DNA from: CAVSUZ01 sp963791885 | Lineage (GTDB): Bacteria > Pseudomonadota > Alphaproteobacteria > Acetobacterales > Acetobacteraceae | Assembly: GCA_963791885.1 (NCBI GenBank) | Contig: CAWBUL010000005.1 | Coordinates: 620,001 to 684,000, forward strand | Length of the DNA stretch: 64,000 bases | Reading direction: 5' to 3' | Shown: positions 1 to 8,866 of the stretch, piece after piece | Numbering within the stretch: position 1 is the first letter of the stretch | Layout: each line of letters opens with the position of its first letter | Program-made: the position numbers and the translations under genes | Notes under the pieces: model-generated | Told to the model about the DNA's origin: nothing | Seen by the model: only the letters and a program-made list of their open reading frames with translations | Databases searched by the model: none

Positions 1-1
1 C

Positions 2-220
2 GGCTTCGCCGGCGATGCGCTGGAGGCCGCGATGGAGATCGCCGCAACGGAAGATATCACGCGCATGGACGATGCCACGGTCGCGGCCAACCCGCAAATT
101 CATTCCCGCAAGCTCTCTAAATGGCGCGAGACTCTCTCCGCCCCGCAAATCCAAAACTTCGAAGCCCTTTACGGCGACCTCATCGAAAACCTCGGCTACG
201 AACGCGCCGTCCCGCGCTAA
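2..220 (+). CDS. C-terminal fragment of a sulfotransferase-like protein (cut by window edge)
   Basis: Open frame runs from the window edge to a TAA stop at 218-220, giving the last 72 residues of a protein. The tail (HSRKLSKWRETLS followed by QIQNFEALYGDL and a final LGYE) resembles the C-terminal end of sulfotransferase-family proteins, where a W-R-x-x-L-S segment precedes a helix of the type I-x-x-F-E-x-L. The catalytic and PAPS-binding parts lie outside the window, so the call rests on the tail alone. It converges on the enolase-superfamily gene, and the two stop codons overlap by a few bases. Confidence 0.45.
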   Translation, partial: GFAGDALEAAMEIAATEDITRMDDATVAANPQIHSRKLSKWRETLSAPQIQNFEALYGDLIENLGYERAVPR

Positions 221-1416
221 TCGAAAAACCCCCGATCCTCCTCCGCCAGGTAGCGCGCCGCCTTCTCCGGTACCAGCTCGACGCCCATGCCCGGCCGGTC
301 CCACACCTCGATCATCCCCTCCTTGACGATCGGGTTCGGCAGTCCCTCCACGATGTCGTACCACCATTCCGGCTTCCCCACCGGATATTCAAACGCGATG
401 AAGTTCTGCGGCAGCGCCGCGCACACCTGCACCAGCGCCGCCAGTCCCAACACACCGTCGCCCGTGCCATGCGGCGCCATCAGAATCCCATGCAGGTCCG
501 CATACTCTGCGATCCACTTCAGCTCCGAGATCCCGCCCACATCGCACGGGTCCGGCCCGATGATGTTCACCGCCTTACCTTCGATCAGCGTCTTGAAGTT
601 CTGCCGCAGATAGATCTGCTCGCCCGTATGGATCGGCACCGCACTCTTCGCCGTCACCTCCCGATAAACATCCGCATTCACGAACGGCGAGTAATCGCCG
701 GTCAGCATATCCTCCAGCCACATCACGTTTAGAGGCTCCAGGGCCCGCGCCAGCCGCACCGCATCGGTCGGCACGAAGCCCGGCCCGCAATCCAGCGCCA
801 GCCCGACCGTGTCGCCCGTCACCTCTTTCATCGCCTCCACACAGGCGACGATGTGCTTCAGTCCGCGCTCCGTCAGCAGGCCGCGATCCGTCCACACATG
901 CCACGGATTATCCAGATGCGGCTCGCCATAGAAAAACCCCGGGATCTCCCGCTTCATCCCGGAATGGAACGCCACCGACTGCTTGATGATGGTGAAACCC
1001 TCCGGGCGCTCCACCATCCAGCGCATCGCCCCGGCATAATCCGCCGGCATCTGCCCCTTCGGCGGATTCCGCACAGCACCATTGTAGACCCGCACCTTGT
1101 CACGAATCTTGCCGCCCAGCAGCTTGTAAACTGGAACGCCCGCAGCTTTCCCTGCGATATCCCACAGCGCCATCTCGATCGCGCTCACGCCGCTGCCCCA
1201 CGGCTTGAAGGCCCCGCGCTGGCGAATGCGGATCATCACCCGTTCCACATTTGTCGGGTCCTGCCCGATCAGCGGCTCGCGAAATCCCAAGACATGGTTT
1301 TTCAAAAACGGCTTGAAGCTCTCGACCTGTCCGTAGCCGCTGATCCCCTCGTCGGTCACAATCCGCACCACCGGATGCGCACCGATCACCGCGCATTTCA
1401 GATCCACAATCCGCAC
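217..1416 (-). CDS. Enolase-superfamily dehydratase (mandelate racemase/muconate lactonizing type)
   Basis: About 399 residues, the usual length for sugar-acid dehydratases of the enolase superfamily. The barrel carries the expected metal ligands in order: Asp in LALDCGPG, Glu in WLEDML, Glu in HTGEQIY; further on come GPDPCDVGG and the His of MAPHGTG. These are typical of D-galactonate/gluconate dehydratase-like members, which remove water from an aldonate to give a 2-keto-3-deoxy acid. The GTG at 1414-1416 is chosen as start because AAAGGAAA lies just upstream and because the longer frame would run into the divergent aldolase gene. The HpcH aldolase next door could cleave the product, so the pair may form a small sugar-acid pathway; the substrate cannot be read from sequence. 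Confidence 0.85.
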   Translation of the reverse strand: MRIVDLKCAVIGAHPVVRIVTDEGISGYGQVESFKPFLKNHVLGFREPLIGQDPTNVERVMIRIRQRGAFKPWGSGVSAIEMALWDIAGKAAGVPVYKLLGGKIRDKVRVYNGAVRNPPKGQMPADYAGAMRWMVERPEGFTIIKQSVAFHSGMKREIPGFFYGEPHLDNPWHVWTDRGLLTERGLKHIVACVEAMKEVTGDTVGLALDCGPGFVPTDAVRLARALEPLNVMWLEDMLTGDYSPFVNADVYREVTAKSAVPIHTGEQIYLRQNFKTLIEGKAVNIIGPDPCDVGGISELKWIAEYADLHGILMAPHGTGDGVLGLAALVQVCAALPQNFIAFEYPVGKPEWWYDIVEGLPNPIVKEGMIEVWDRPGMGVELVPEKAARYLAEEDRGFFD

Positions 1417-1481
1417 GACCGTTTCCTTTTCCTCACACCGCGGGCAAACTCCACACCGACAAATACCGGAGGAATCAGCCA

Positions 1482-2267
1482 ATGACCACGCTACGCAATT
1501 CGGCACACGACAAGCTCACCGCGGGCGAACTTGCCATTGGCTTCTCCATCCGCATGCTGCGCACGGCCGAGGCTGGGCCGATGGCCGCCGCCGCCGGCTA
1601 TGACTGGCTGTGGCTGGATTGCGAGCATGGCGTGCTCTCGCTCGACCAGGCGGCGCAGATGGTAATCGGCGCACTCGGCGCCGGCATCGCCCCCATCGTG
1701 CGCGTGCCGAATGGCGAATACTCGCTCGCCACCCGCATCCTCGACAACGGTGCATTCGGCATTGTCATTCCGCACGTGGACACAGCGGACGAAGCCCGCG
1801 AAATCGTCCAAAAACTCAAATATCCGCCCGTCGGCCATCGCTCGATCGGCGGCATCGGCCCGCACTACGCCCTGCGCTCGCTCAAGGTCGGTGACGCCGC
1901 GAAACTGCTGAACGACACCACGCTGATCGTCGTCATGCTCGAAACGCCGCTCGCCATCGAAAACGCCGAGGCCATCGCCGCCGTCCCCGGAATCGACGTC
2001 CTGCTCATTGGCTCCAACGATCTCTGCGCCGAAATGGGCATCCCCGGGGAATTCACCCACGACCGCCTGGGTCAGGCTTACCAGACGATGATCAACGCCT
2101 GCCGCAAGCACAAAAAACACCCCGGGATGGCCGGCATCTACACCGAGTCGATCATGCAGCGTTACATCGCCATGGGTGCACGCTTCGTCCTCGGCGGCGG
2201 CGACGCCGCCTTCCTGATGGGCGGCGCTACCTCCCGCGCATCCAACCTGCGCAAATTGCTTTCATAA
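1482..2267 (+). CDS. HpcH/HpaI-family class II aldolase
   Basis: 261 residues. The N-terminal part has the family pattern GYDWLWLDCEHG, followed by IVRVPNGE and a central VMLETPLAIEN / VLLIGSNDLCAEMG, which carry the metal-binding Glu and Asp of HpcH/HpaI aldolases. These enzymes cleave 2-keto-3-deoxy acids such as 2-keto-3-deoxy-L-rhamnonate or 4-hydroxy-2-oxoheptanedioate to pyruvate and an aldehyde. The ATG at 1482 is preceded by GGAGGA at a good distance. It is transcribed away from the enolase-superfamily dehydratase, from a shared intergenic region of about 65 bp. Confidence 0.88.
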   Translation: MTTLRNSAHDKLTAGELAIGFSIRMLRTAEAGPMAAAAGYDWLWLDCEHGVLSLDQAAQMVIGALGAGIAPIVRVPNGEYSLATRILDNGAFGIVIPHVDTADEAREIVQKLKYPPVGHRSIGGIGPHYALRSLKVGDAAKLLNDTTLIVVMLETPLAIENAEAIAAVPGIDVLLIGSNDLCAEMGIPGEFTHDRLGQAYQTMINACRKHKKHPGMAGIYTESIMQRYIAMGARFVLGGGDAAFLMGGATSRASNLRKLLS

Positions 2268-2283
2268 TAATCAACCGGAGGCA

Positions 2284-2316
2284 CCGTCACAGAACCTTCA
2301 TAAAACTGAAACAGAG
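2284..2316 (+). promoter_or_regulatory. Candidate Pho box (three 11-bp repeats) upstream of pstS
   Basis: Three half-sites lie at an exact 11-bp period: CCGTCAC at 2284, CCTTCAT at 2295 and CTGAAAC at 2306, each followed by an A-rich 4-mer (AGAA, AAAA, AGAG). This matches the layout of PhoB binding sites (CTGTCAT repeats with A/T-rich spacers, 11-bp period). It sits about 50 bp before the pstS start, and the operon it would control encodes PhoB itself, which fits autoregulation under phosphate starvation. The third repeat is the weakest. Confidence 0.6.
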
Positions 2317-2368
2317 GAGTCTCATCCGCTCCTTACATCCCCGCTCAAATCCACCGGGGAGAATCCTG

Positions 2369-3383
2369 ATGCGCGCCGCGCTTGCCAGTACCGTTGCCGC
2401 CCTCGCCCTCATCACCGCCTCTGCCCACGCCCAGACGCAAATCACCGGCGCAGGCTCCACCTTCGGCGCCCCACTCTATGTGAAATGGGGTGAGGCCAGC
2501 GCCAAGCAGACCGGTATCTCACTCAACTATCAGGCCATCGGCTCCGGCGCCGGCATCAACCAGATCAACAACCGGACGGTCGATTTCGGCGCCTCCGACA
2601 TGCCGCTGACCGGCGACGCCCTCAAATCCCACAACGAAATGCAGTTCCCCACCGCCATCGGCGGCGTGGATATCATCGTGAACATTCCTGGCGTTCAAGC
2701 CGACAAGCTTAAGCTCACCGGGGACATCCTCGCCGATATTTATCTTGGCAAGATCACCAAGTGGAACGACAAGCGCATCACGGCCATCAACCCCGACCTG
2801 AAACTACCCAACACGGCGATCGCCCCTGTCTATCGTGCCGACGGTTCCGGAACCACGTTCGTCTTTACTGACTATCTCTCGATGCAGAGCCCAGCGTGGA
2901 AGAGCCAGGTCGGCTCCTCCACCAGCGTGAAATGGGCGGCTGGCGCGGGCGCCAAGGGAAGTGATGGCGTCGCCGGCACCGTCAAGAACATTCGCGGCGG
3001 CATCGGCTACGTCGAAAGCGCCTATGCCGCGCAAAACCATCTCGTCACCACCCTGCTCAAGAACAAGGATGGCCAATTCGTCGCGCCGACGCCCGAAACT
3101 TTCGCCGCCGCCGCTGCCTCCGCAGACTGGTCAAAGGTGCAGAACTTCGCCGTCGATCTCAACGATCAGCCCGGCGCGCAATCCTGGCCCATCGAATTCT
3201 GCGACCTTCATCATCCTTCCGCGCGATGCAAAGAATCCTGCTCAGACTCAGGCCGTGACGAAATTCTTCGACTGGGGCTTCACCAACGGTGACCAGCTCG
3301 CCACCCAGCTCCTCTACGTCACCCTTCCCGCCAAGGTGAAGGACGCGATCCGCACCGCCTGGAAGTCCGACATCAGGTCCTGA
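2369..3383 (+). CDS. pstS: Phosphate ABC transporter substrate-binding protein PstS (frame broken near 3194)
   Basis: Periplasmic phosphate-binding protein. A signal peptide (residues 1-21, ending ASAHA) precedes the typical start ITGAGSTFGAPLY; GSGAGI, FGASD and RADGSGTTF phosphate-binding segments follow. The reading frame is good up to SWPI at 3193, then continues one frame over as SATFIILPRDA through to a TGA at 3381-3383. The two parts together give about 337 residues, the normal length. One extra base in the GAATTC at 3194-3199 accounts for the break. Without it the reading is PI-[D/E]-SATF. As printed, translation ends early at 3292. The intact operon around it argues for a sequence error. 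First gene of pstSCAB-phoU-phoB. Confidence 0.9.
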
Positions 3384-3387
3384 TCTC

Positions 3388-4368
3388 GTGTCCGCAAGCG
3401 TGACGCTGACCGGCGGGCCGCCCCGCGTCCGCCGAACGACCTCCGCAGTCAGCGCGCGCTTGCAAGACGCAATTTTCGCTGCCCTCGTCCGCTGCGCCGG
3501 TGGCTTCGTCCTGCTGCTGCTTGGCGGCATCATCGTGCTGCTGTTCATCGGCGGGCTGCCGGCGTTCCGCGCCTTCGGCGTCGCCTTCCTCACCAACACC
3601 GACTGGGATCCGGTGCAAAAGATCTTTGGTGCGGGCGTGCCCATCTATGGCACGCTTGTTACCTCGGTGCTCGCCATCATCCTGGCCGTCCCTCTCGCCT
3701 TCGGCGTCGCCTTCTTCCTGACCGAACTCGCCCCCGCCCATCTGCGGCGCCCGATCGGCACCGCCGTCGAGCTGCTCGCCGGCGTCCCCTCCATCATTTA
3801 CGGCATGTGGGGCTTCTTCGTGATTGTCCCGATCATGGGCCAATACATACAACCTTGGGTGATCGACACATTTAGCAGCGTCCCCATCCTGAGCGACCTG
3901 TTCTCTGGCCCCCCATTCGGTACCGGTCTCTTCACCGCCGCGCTCATCCTGTGCGTGATGATCATTCCCTTCATCTCCGCAACGATGCGCGACGTGTTCC
4001 TCACCGTTCCCCCCGTTTACAAAGAAGCGGCCTACGGCGTCGGCTGCACCACCTGGGAAGTCACCCGCTCCATCGTGTTTCCCTACACCCGCGCATCCGT
4101 CATCGGCGGCATCATGCTCGGTCTGGGACGCGCCCTTGGCGAGACCATGGCCGTCACCTTTGTTATCGGCAACACCGACCGGATCACCACTAGCCTGTTC
4201 GGACCCGGCAACACGATCGCGTCCATCGTCGCCCTGGAATTCCCGGAAAGCCCTGCCGGCAGCCTGAAACTGTCGTCCCTTCTCGCGCTCGGCTTCATCC
4301 TCTTCGTGATCTCGTTCATCGTCCTCGCCATCTCCCGCATGCTGCTGCGCCCGCGCGTGGGAAGCTGA
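3388..4368 (+). CDS. pstC: Phosphate ABC transporter permease PstC
   Basis: 326 residues with about six hydrophobic membrane segments and the cytoplasmic permease loop typical of binding-protein-dependent transporters (EAAYGVGCTTWEVTRSIVFP, the EAA motif, and LGRALGETMAV). Forms the inner-membrane channel with PstA for high-affinity phosphate import. The start is a GTG only 4 bp after the pstS stop in the corrected frame, which supports the corrected pstS end. Confidence 0.95.
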   Translation: MSASVTLTGGPPRVRRTTSAVSARLQDAIFAALVRCAGGFVLLLLGGIIVLLFIGGLPAFRAFGVAFLTNTDWDPVQKIFGAGVPIYGTLVTSVLAIILAVPLAFGVAFFLTELAPAHLRRPIGTAVELLAGVPSIIYGMWGFFVIVPIMGQYIQPWVIDTFSSVPILSDLFSGPPFGTGLFTAALILCVMIIPFISATMRDVFLTVPPVYKEAAYGVGCTTWEVTRSIVFPYTRASVIGGIMLGLGRALGETMAVTFVIGNTDRITTSLFGPGNTIASIVALEFPESPAGSLKLSSLLALGFILFVISFIVLAISRMLLRPRVGS

Positions 4369-4370
4369 GC

Positions 4371-5252
4371 ATGAGCGCGACCGTCGCCCACCCCGCCTTC
4401 ACGGCCAATCCGCAGACAGCGAGCCGGCTCCGCCGCAGGCGCAAGCGTGTCAACGTCGTCGTTGCCGCGCTGTGCCTGCTTGCCACCGCCGTCGCGCTGA
4501 TCTTCCTTCTCTCCATCCTCATCAGCTTGCTGGTCTGGGGTCTCCCCGGCCTCTCGCTCAACGTATTCACCAGCATGACCAAGGCGCCCGGCTCGAACGG
4601 CGGCCTCCTCAACGCCATCATCGGCACGCTGATCCAGACCGGTCTCGGCACCCTGATCGGCACGCCCATCGGCCTGCTTGTCGGAACCTACCTCGCCGAA
4701 TACGGCCGCGGCGCCTTCGCCGGCGCCGTCCGTTTCGTCTCCGACATTCTTCTCGCTGCGCCCTCCATCCTGATCGGCCTTTTCATCTACGAGCTTATTG
4801 TGGCTCCCGTCGGCGGCTTCTCTGGCATTGCCGGCGCTCTCGCCCTCGCCATAATTGTCATCCCGATCGTCGTCCGCACCACCGAGGACATCCTGCGCCT
4901 CATCCCTACCACGATGCGCGAAGCAGCTGCGGGCCTCGGCGCGCCGAAATGGAAGATCATCGTCCTCATCTGCTACCGAGCGGGGCGAGAAGGCATCCTC
5001 ACCGGCATCCTGCTCGCCATCGCCCGCATCGCGGGGGAAACCGCGCCACTGCTTTTCACCAGCCTCGGGAATCTCAACTGGTCGGTCAGCCTGACCAAGC
5101 CCATGTCCAGCCTGCCGGTTACCATCTATCAATACGCCGGATCAGCCTTTGGGGATTGGGTCCAGCTCGCCTGGACCGGAGCGTTGCTGATCACCTTTGG
5201 CGTTCTTCTGATCAACCTCATCGCGCGGGCGGCATTCCATGAGCAGCGATAA
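4371..5252 (+). CDS. pstA: Phosphate ABC transporter permease PstA
   Basis: 293 residues with six predicted membrane helices; after the N-terminal helix comes NVFTSMTKAPGSNGGLLNAI, then the loop REAAAGLGAPKWKI carrying the EAA motif and ARIAGETAPLLFT near the end, as in PstA. Pairs with PstC to make the channel. ATG at 4371, two bases after the pstC stop; its 3' end overlaps pstB by 14 bp, so the genes are tightly coupled. Confidence 0.95.
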   Translation: MSATVAHPAFTANPQTASRLRRRRKRVNVVVAALCLLATAVALIFLLSILISLLVWGLPGLSLNVFTSMTKAPGSNGGLLNAIIGTLIQTGLGTLIGTPIGLLVGTYLAEYGRGAFAGAVRFVSDILLAAPSILIGLFIYELIVAPVGGFSGIAGALALAIIVIPIVVRTTEDILRLIPTTMREAAAGLGAPKWKIIVLICYRAGREGILTGILLAIARIAGETAPLLFTSLGNLNWSVSLTKPMSSLPVTIYQYAGSAFGDWVQLAWTGALLITFGVLLINLIARAAFHEQR

Positions 5253-6081
5253 CCTTCAGTCCATCAGCGTTGCACCTCCAAACGTTGCGGCACCCATAGT
5301 CTCACAATCAGCTGCGGCCGTCAGCGATAAGACAAAGATCCATATCAAGGATCTCAATTTCTACTACGGCTCGTCTCCGGCCCTGAAACGCATCCGCCTC
5401 GACCTCCCGGAGCGTCAGGTCACCGCGATGATCGGGCCGTCCGGCTGCGGAAAATCCACGCTGCTCCGCGTGCTCAACCGAATGTACGATCTCTATCCCG
5501 GACAGCGCGCCGAGGGTGAGGTTATGATGGACGGCGTCAACCTCATCGCGCCCGATGTGGACGTGAACGAACTCCGCTCCCGTATCGGCATGGTGTTCCA
5601 GAAACCCACACCGTTTCCCATGTCGATCTACGACAACATCGCCTTCGGCGTGAAACTGCACGAACAAATCAGCCGTGCCGAAATGAATGAACGTGTGGAG
5701 TGGTCGCTCAACCGGGCAGCGCTCTGGGCCGAGGCGAAGGATCGCCTCAATGCCTCGGCTCTCGGGCTCTCCGGCGGCCAGCAGCAGCGCCTCTGCATCG
5801 CCCGCGCCATCGCCACCCGCCCCGAGGTCATTCTGTTCGACGAACCCACCAGCGCGCTCGACCCGATCAGCACCTCGAAAGTGGAGGAACTGATCCACGA
5901 ACTGAAGGGCGACTTCACCATCGCCATCGTCACGCACAACATGCAGCAGGCCGCGCGCGTCGCCGACCAGGTTGCCTTCCTCTATCTCGGCGAACTGATC
6001 GAGGTCTCTCCCGCCGGCCAGATGTTCACCGCCCCGCGCGAGCGCCGCACCCAGGAATACATCACCGGCCGTTTCGGCTGA
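5239..6081 (+). CDS. pstB: Phosphate ABC transporter ATPase PstB
   Basis: 280 residues. Walker A GPSGCGKS at about 66-73, Q-loop in MVFQKPTPFP, ABC signature LSGGQQQR at 177-184, Walker B VILFDEP at 197-203 and the switch His in IVTHNMQQA. This is the PstB pattern, in which the ATPase drives phosphate uptake through PstCA. The first 30 residues are a low-complexity extension ahead of the conserved domain, so a later start cannot be excluded, although the ATG used overlaps pstA in the usual coupled way. Confidence 0.95.
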   Translation: MSSDNLQSISVAPPNVAAPIVSQSAAAVSDKTKIHIKDLNFYYGSSPALKRIRLDLPERQVTAMIGPSGCGKSTLLRVLNRMYDLYPGQRAEGEVMMDGVNLIAPDVDVNELRSRIGMVFQKPTPFPMSIYDNIAFGVKLHEQISRAEMNERVEWSLNRAALWAEAKDRLNASALGLSGGQQQRLCIARAIATRPEVILFDEPTSALDPISTSKVEELIHELKGDFTIAIVTHNMQQAARVADQVAFLYLGELIEVSPAGQMFTAPRERRTQEYITGRFG

Positions 6082-6094
6082 AAGGAGAGGGCTC

Positions 6095-6823
6095 GTGGCC
6101 GATCAGAACACCCAGGCGCTCCGCAGCTTCGATCAGGAGCTCGAGCAGCTGCACGACATGATAGCGGCGATGGGCGGCTTGGTGGAACGCGAACTCATGC
6201 TCGCTACTGCCGCCGTTCTCGAGCACGACAGCACCGCCGCGACCCAGGCCGTCGAAATCGACCCCCAGGTCGATGCCATCGAACGCGACGTCGAGAAATT
6301 TGTCATTCGTACCCTGGCGCTCCGCCAGCCTGTCGCCGACGATCTCCGACAGGTGGTCACCGCGCTCAAGATCACGCACGATCTCGAACGCATCGGCGAC
6401 TATGCGGCCAACGTCGCCAAACGCAGCATCGTGCTGGCCGAATTCGCCGCGCCGTTCAATCTTGGCGGCCTGGCCCACATGACCCGCTTGGTGCAGGAAG
6501 CTCTGAAATACACCATCGACGCCATCGGCACGCGCGACACCGATCTCGCGATGCAGGTCTGGCAGAACGACAGCGCTATCGACGACCTCTACACCACCAT
6601 CTTCCGCGAACTGATCACCTACATGATGGAAGATCCCCGCAACATCACGCCCTGTACCCACTTACTCTTTGTTGCCAAAAACCTCGAGCGAATCGGCGAT
6701 CACGCAACTAATATTGCTGAAACGCTCTACTACGCAGTGAAGGGTGAAAACGTCACGACGGCACGACCAAAATCCGACACCTCACCCTACGCATCCGTGC
6801 GTGCTCGGGAGCTCTCACCGTGA
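6095..6823 (+). CDS. phoU: Phosphate signalling protein PhoU
   Basis: 242 residues made of two PhoU repeats; each carries an E-x-x-x-D-x-x-x metal-binding motif in three-helix bundles (for example DLERIGDYAANVAKR and NLERIGDHATNIAE). PhoU connects the Pst transporter with the PhoR/PhoB two-component system and restrains the Pho regulon when phosphate is plentiful. GTG start 13 bp after pstB with GGAGAGG upstream; the stop overlaps the phoB start by 4 bp. Confidence 0.95.
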   Translation: MADQNTQALRSFDQELEQLHDMIAAMGGLVERELMLATAAVLEHDSTAATQAVEIDPQVDAIERDVEKFVIRTLALRQPVADDLRQVVTALKITHDLERIGDYAANVAKRSIVLAEFAAPFNLGGLAHMTRLVQEALKYTIDAIGTRDTDLAMQVWQNDSAIDDLYTTIFRELITYMMEDPRNITPCTHLLFVAKNLERIGDHATNIAETLYYAVKGENVTTARPKSDTSPYASVRARELSP

Positions 6824-7521
6824 CAAACGGCAAACCCGCCATCCTGGTCGTTGAGGACGAAGCGGCGCTCGTCACGCTGCTGCGCTACAACCTCGAAAAG
6901 TCCGGCTACGCCGTGGATGAAGCGACGGATGGTGAGGAAGCCTTGATCCGCGTTGCTGAATCCAAGCCCGACCTCGTGCTGCTGGACTGGATGCTGCCAT
7001 CGCTCTCCGGAATCGAGGTTTGCCGACAAATCCGGCGCCGCCCTGAAACCCGCGCCCTGCCCATCATCATGCTGACCGCCCGTGCCGAGGACCAGGACAT
7101 GGTGCGCGGCCTCAACACCGGTGCGGACGACTACATCACGAAACCTTTCAGCACCGAGGCTCTGCTCGCCCGCATCCGCTCCCTCCTGCGCCGCGCCTCA
7201 CCCAGCGCGGAGCAGGCGCCGCTGAGTTTTGGGGACATTCATATGGATCTCGCCAGCCATCGTGTCATGCGAAACGGCCGCCCTGTCCATCTCGGCCCCA
7301 CCGAATATCGCCTGCTCGAATTCTTCCTCTCACACCCCAAGCGCGTCTTCTCGCGCGAGCAATTGCTGAACTCTGTCTGGGGCCAGGACATCCACGTCGA
7401 GCCACGCACGGTGGACGTGCACATCCGCCGCCTGCGCAAGGCGCTGAACGATGGCGACCTGCCTGACATTGTCCGCACCGTACGCTCCGCTGGCTACGCG
7501 CTCGATACCGAGCAGGTCTGA
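6820..7521 (+). CDS. phoB: Phosphate regulon response regulator PhoB
   Basis: 233 residues. N-terminal receiver domain with acidic pocket VEDE, phosphoacceptor Asp56 (LLDWMLP), Thr in MLTARAED and Lys in YITKPFS; C-terminal winged-helix OmpR/PhoB domain with SREQLLNSVWG and RTVDVHIRRLRKAL. GTG start inside GTGA overlapping the phoU stop. It probably activates the upstream pstS promoter through the candidate Pho box. The partner histidine kinase phoR is not present in the window. Confidence 0.95.
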   Translation: MTNGKPAILVVEDEAALVTLLRYNLEKSGYAVDEATDGEEALIRVAESKPDLVLLDWMLPSLSGIEVCRQIRRRPETRALPIIMLTARAEDQDMVRGLNTGADDYITKPFSTEALLARIRSLLRRASPSAEQAPLSFGDIHMDLASHRVMRNGRPVHLGPTEYRLLEFFLSHPKRVFSREQLLNSVWGQDIHVEPRTVDVHIRRLRKALNDGDLPDIVRTVRSAGYALDTEQV

Positions 7522-7551
7522 TTCACCGCGAGCCGTCGCGCTGCGGCGGCC

Positions 7552-7622
7552 TGGCGATCCAGGACAACCCCACCGAGCGCTCCAACGCAAGCCGGTGCGC
7601 AGCACCGGCGTGGCGATCCAGG
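7552..7622. repeat. Short direct repeat with a perfect 8-bp hairpin between convergent phoB and argC
   Basis: The 12-mer TGGCGATCCAGG occurs at 7552-7563 and again at 7611-7622. Between them, GCCGGTGC (7591-7598) and GCACCGGC (7602-7609) form a perfect stem with a 3-base loop. No T-run follows, so it is not a classical terminator, although its position between two convergent genes would suit a two-way transcription end. The repeat units resemble fragments of the dispersed repeat seen again at 13.8 kb. Confidence 0.5.
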
Positions 7623-7631
7623 GAAAAGATC

Positions 7632-8612
7632 TCATGGCCAAACAGGTACGCCGTCCAGCCCCGCGGTTTCTGGCAGGCCGCAGATCAGGTTCGCATTCTG
7701 CACCGCCTGGCCGGCCGCTCCCTTGCCGAGATTGTCGACCACGCCCATCGCGATCACCAAGTTGCGCTCTGGATCGGCCGCATAGCTGACGAACGCGAGG
7801 TTCGAGCCAATAGCCCATTTGGTCTGCGGCGGCTTGTCGGTCACGCGGACGAACGCCCGCCCGGCGTAGAAGCGCCGGGCCGCGTCCAAGCACTGGCCCG
7901 TGGTGGCGCGGCCGCGGCAGTACATCGTGGCGAGTACGCCGCGGGTCATCGGCACCAAGTGTGGCGTGAACACCAGCCCGGCCGCGCTGCCGCCGCTCAG
8001 CCGCTCGATTGTCTTGGCCATCTCGGGCATGTGGACGTGCTTGAGCAGACCGTAGGGCACCAAGTTCTCGTTGCTCTCGGCGTAGCCGAACTTGCTGTCG
8101 GCGCCGCCCCGGCCGGCACCGGAGATGCCGGTCTTGGCGTCGATCACGATGTTGCCAGGCTCGATCAGCTTGTTGGCCAGCAGCGGCGCCAGCGCGTTCG
8201 GCGTCGCCGCGGGGAAGCAGCCGGGGTTGGCAACGCGGATCTGACCCTCGATCTGGGCTGGCCAGACGTCGGCCAAGCCGTACACCCAACCCTCGACGTA
8301 GCGGTGGTCGCCGCCGATGTCGACGATCTTCACGTCCTTGGGGACGCGCGCCAGCGCCTCGGCCGAGGCGCCGCCCGTGGGCAGCGACGCGAACAGCACG
8401 TCGAGCTTCGGCAGGGTCACAGGGTCCCACTTCTCGATCACCAGTTCGGCCAGCTTGGCCGGCACACCGGGGAAGCGGTCCACCAAACGGCTGCCGGCGC
8501 TGCCCTCGCCTGCGGCGTAGATTAGCTCGAAAGAAGGGTGGTTCGCGACCAGGCGCATCGCCTCGCCGCCGCCAAAACCGCTGATCCCGACAATGCCGAC
8601 GCGAATGCTCAT
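7632..8612 (-). CDS. argC: N-acetyl-gamma-glutamyl-phosphate reductase ArgC
   Basis: 326 residues. Converts N-acetylglutamyl phosphate to the semialdehyde in arginine biosynthesis using NADPH. N-terminal nucleotide-binding start VGIVGISGFGGGE, catalytic Cys132 in VANPGCFP, then DAKTGISGAGRG, the conserved HVHMPEM and TPHLVPMTRG, and the usual tail GLPETAGLDGVPVWP. Length and order match the type 1 ArgC family. It stands alone here, between repeat debris downstream and IS66/Mrr remnants upstream, so this may be a rearranged junction. Confidence 0.95.
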   Translation of the reverse strand: MSIRVGIVGISGFGGGEAMRLVANHPSFELIYAAGEGSAGSRLVDRFPGVPAKLAELVIEKWDPVTLPKLDVLFASLPTGGASAEALARVPKDVKIVDIGGDHRYVEGWVYGLADVWPAQIEGQIRVANPGCFPAATPNALAPLLANKLIEPGNIVIDAKTGISGAGRGGADSKFGYAESNENLVPYGLLKHVHMPEMAKTIERLSGGSAAGLVFTPHLVPMTRGVLATMYCRGRATTGQCLDAARRFYAGRAFVRVTDKPPQTKWAIGSNLAFVSYAADPERNLVIAMGVVDNLGKGAAGQAVQNANLICGLPETAGLDGVPVWP

Positions 8613-8683
8613 GGTGGTGTCCTGCTGCTGGAGTGAGCGAATAAGTTTAGCGAACTCGTGCTGCCGGCGCCGCTTGGGCTCGC

Positions 8684-8800
8684 ATGGCGTCGCTCATCGA
8701 GACCTGCAAGTTGAATCTGGTCAATCCGCAGTCCTATCTCACCGACGTGCTGACGCGCCTTGTCGACGGGTGGCCGCAATCCCGCATCGACGAACAACGT
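8684..8800 (+). pseudogene. IS66-family transposase C-terminal remnant
   Basis: The frame starting at 8684 reads ASLIETCKLN, then VNPQSYLTDVLTRLVDGWPQSRIDE. IS66 transposases (TnpC) end with this pattern: a helix SLIETxKLNGVxP, a YLxxVLTRI segment and SxIDELLPW. Here the final LLPW is lost and the sequence runs into unrelated codons after 8800. Only about 39 codons of the transposase remain, with no terminal inverted repeats that I can find. It marks an old insertion event next to argC. Confidence 0.7.
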
Positions 8801-8866
8801 GACAGCGGATCCCACAACTCAGACATCGCGCACTCCGCATATCGCCGAAAATGTCATCGCGCGCCG

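Noticed and set aside
4083..5132. 349-codon minus-strand frame over pstC/pstA
   Set aside because: Acidic, Gly/Asp-rich antisense sequence without similarity; pstC and pstA explain the region.
2049..6445. All GAATTC sites as errors
   Set aside because: GAATTC at 2049 (aldolase), 4237 (pstC) and 6440 (phoU) read as Glu-Phe in intact frames, so the hexamer by itself is not proof of an error.
7591..7609. Hairpin between phoB and argC as a standard terminator
   Set aside because: The stem is perfect but no T-run follows on either strand, so it is listed only as a repeat.
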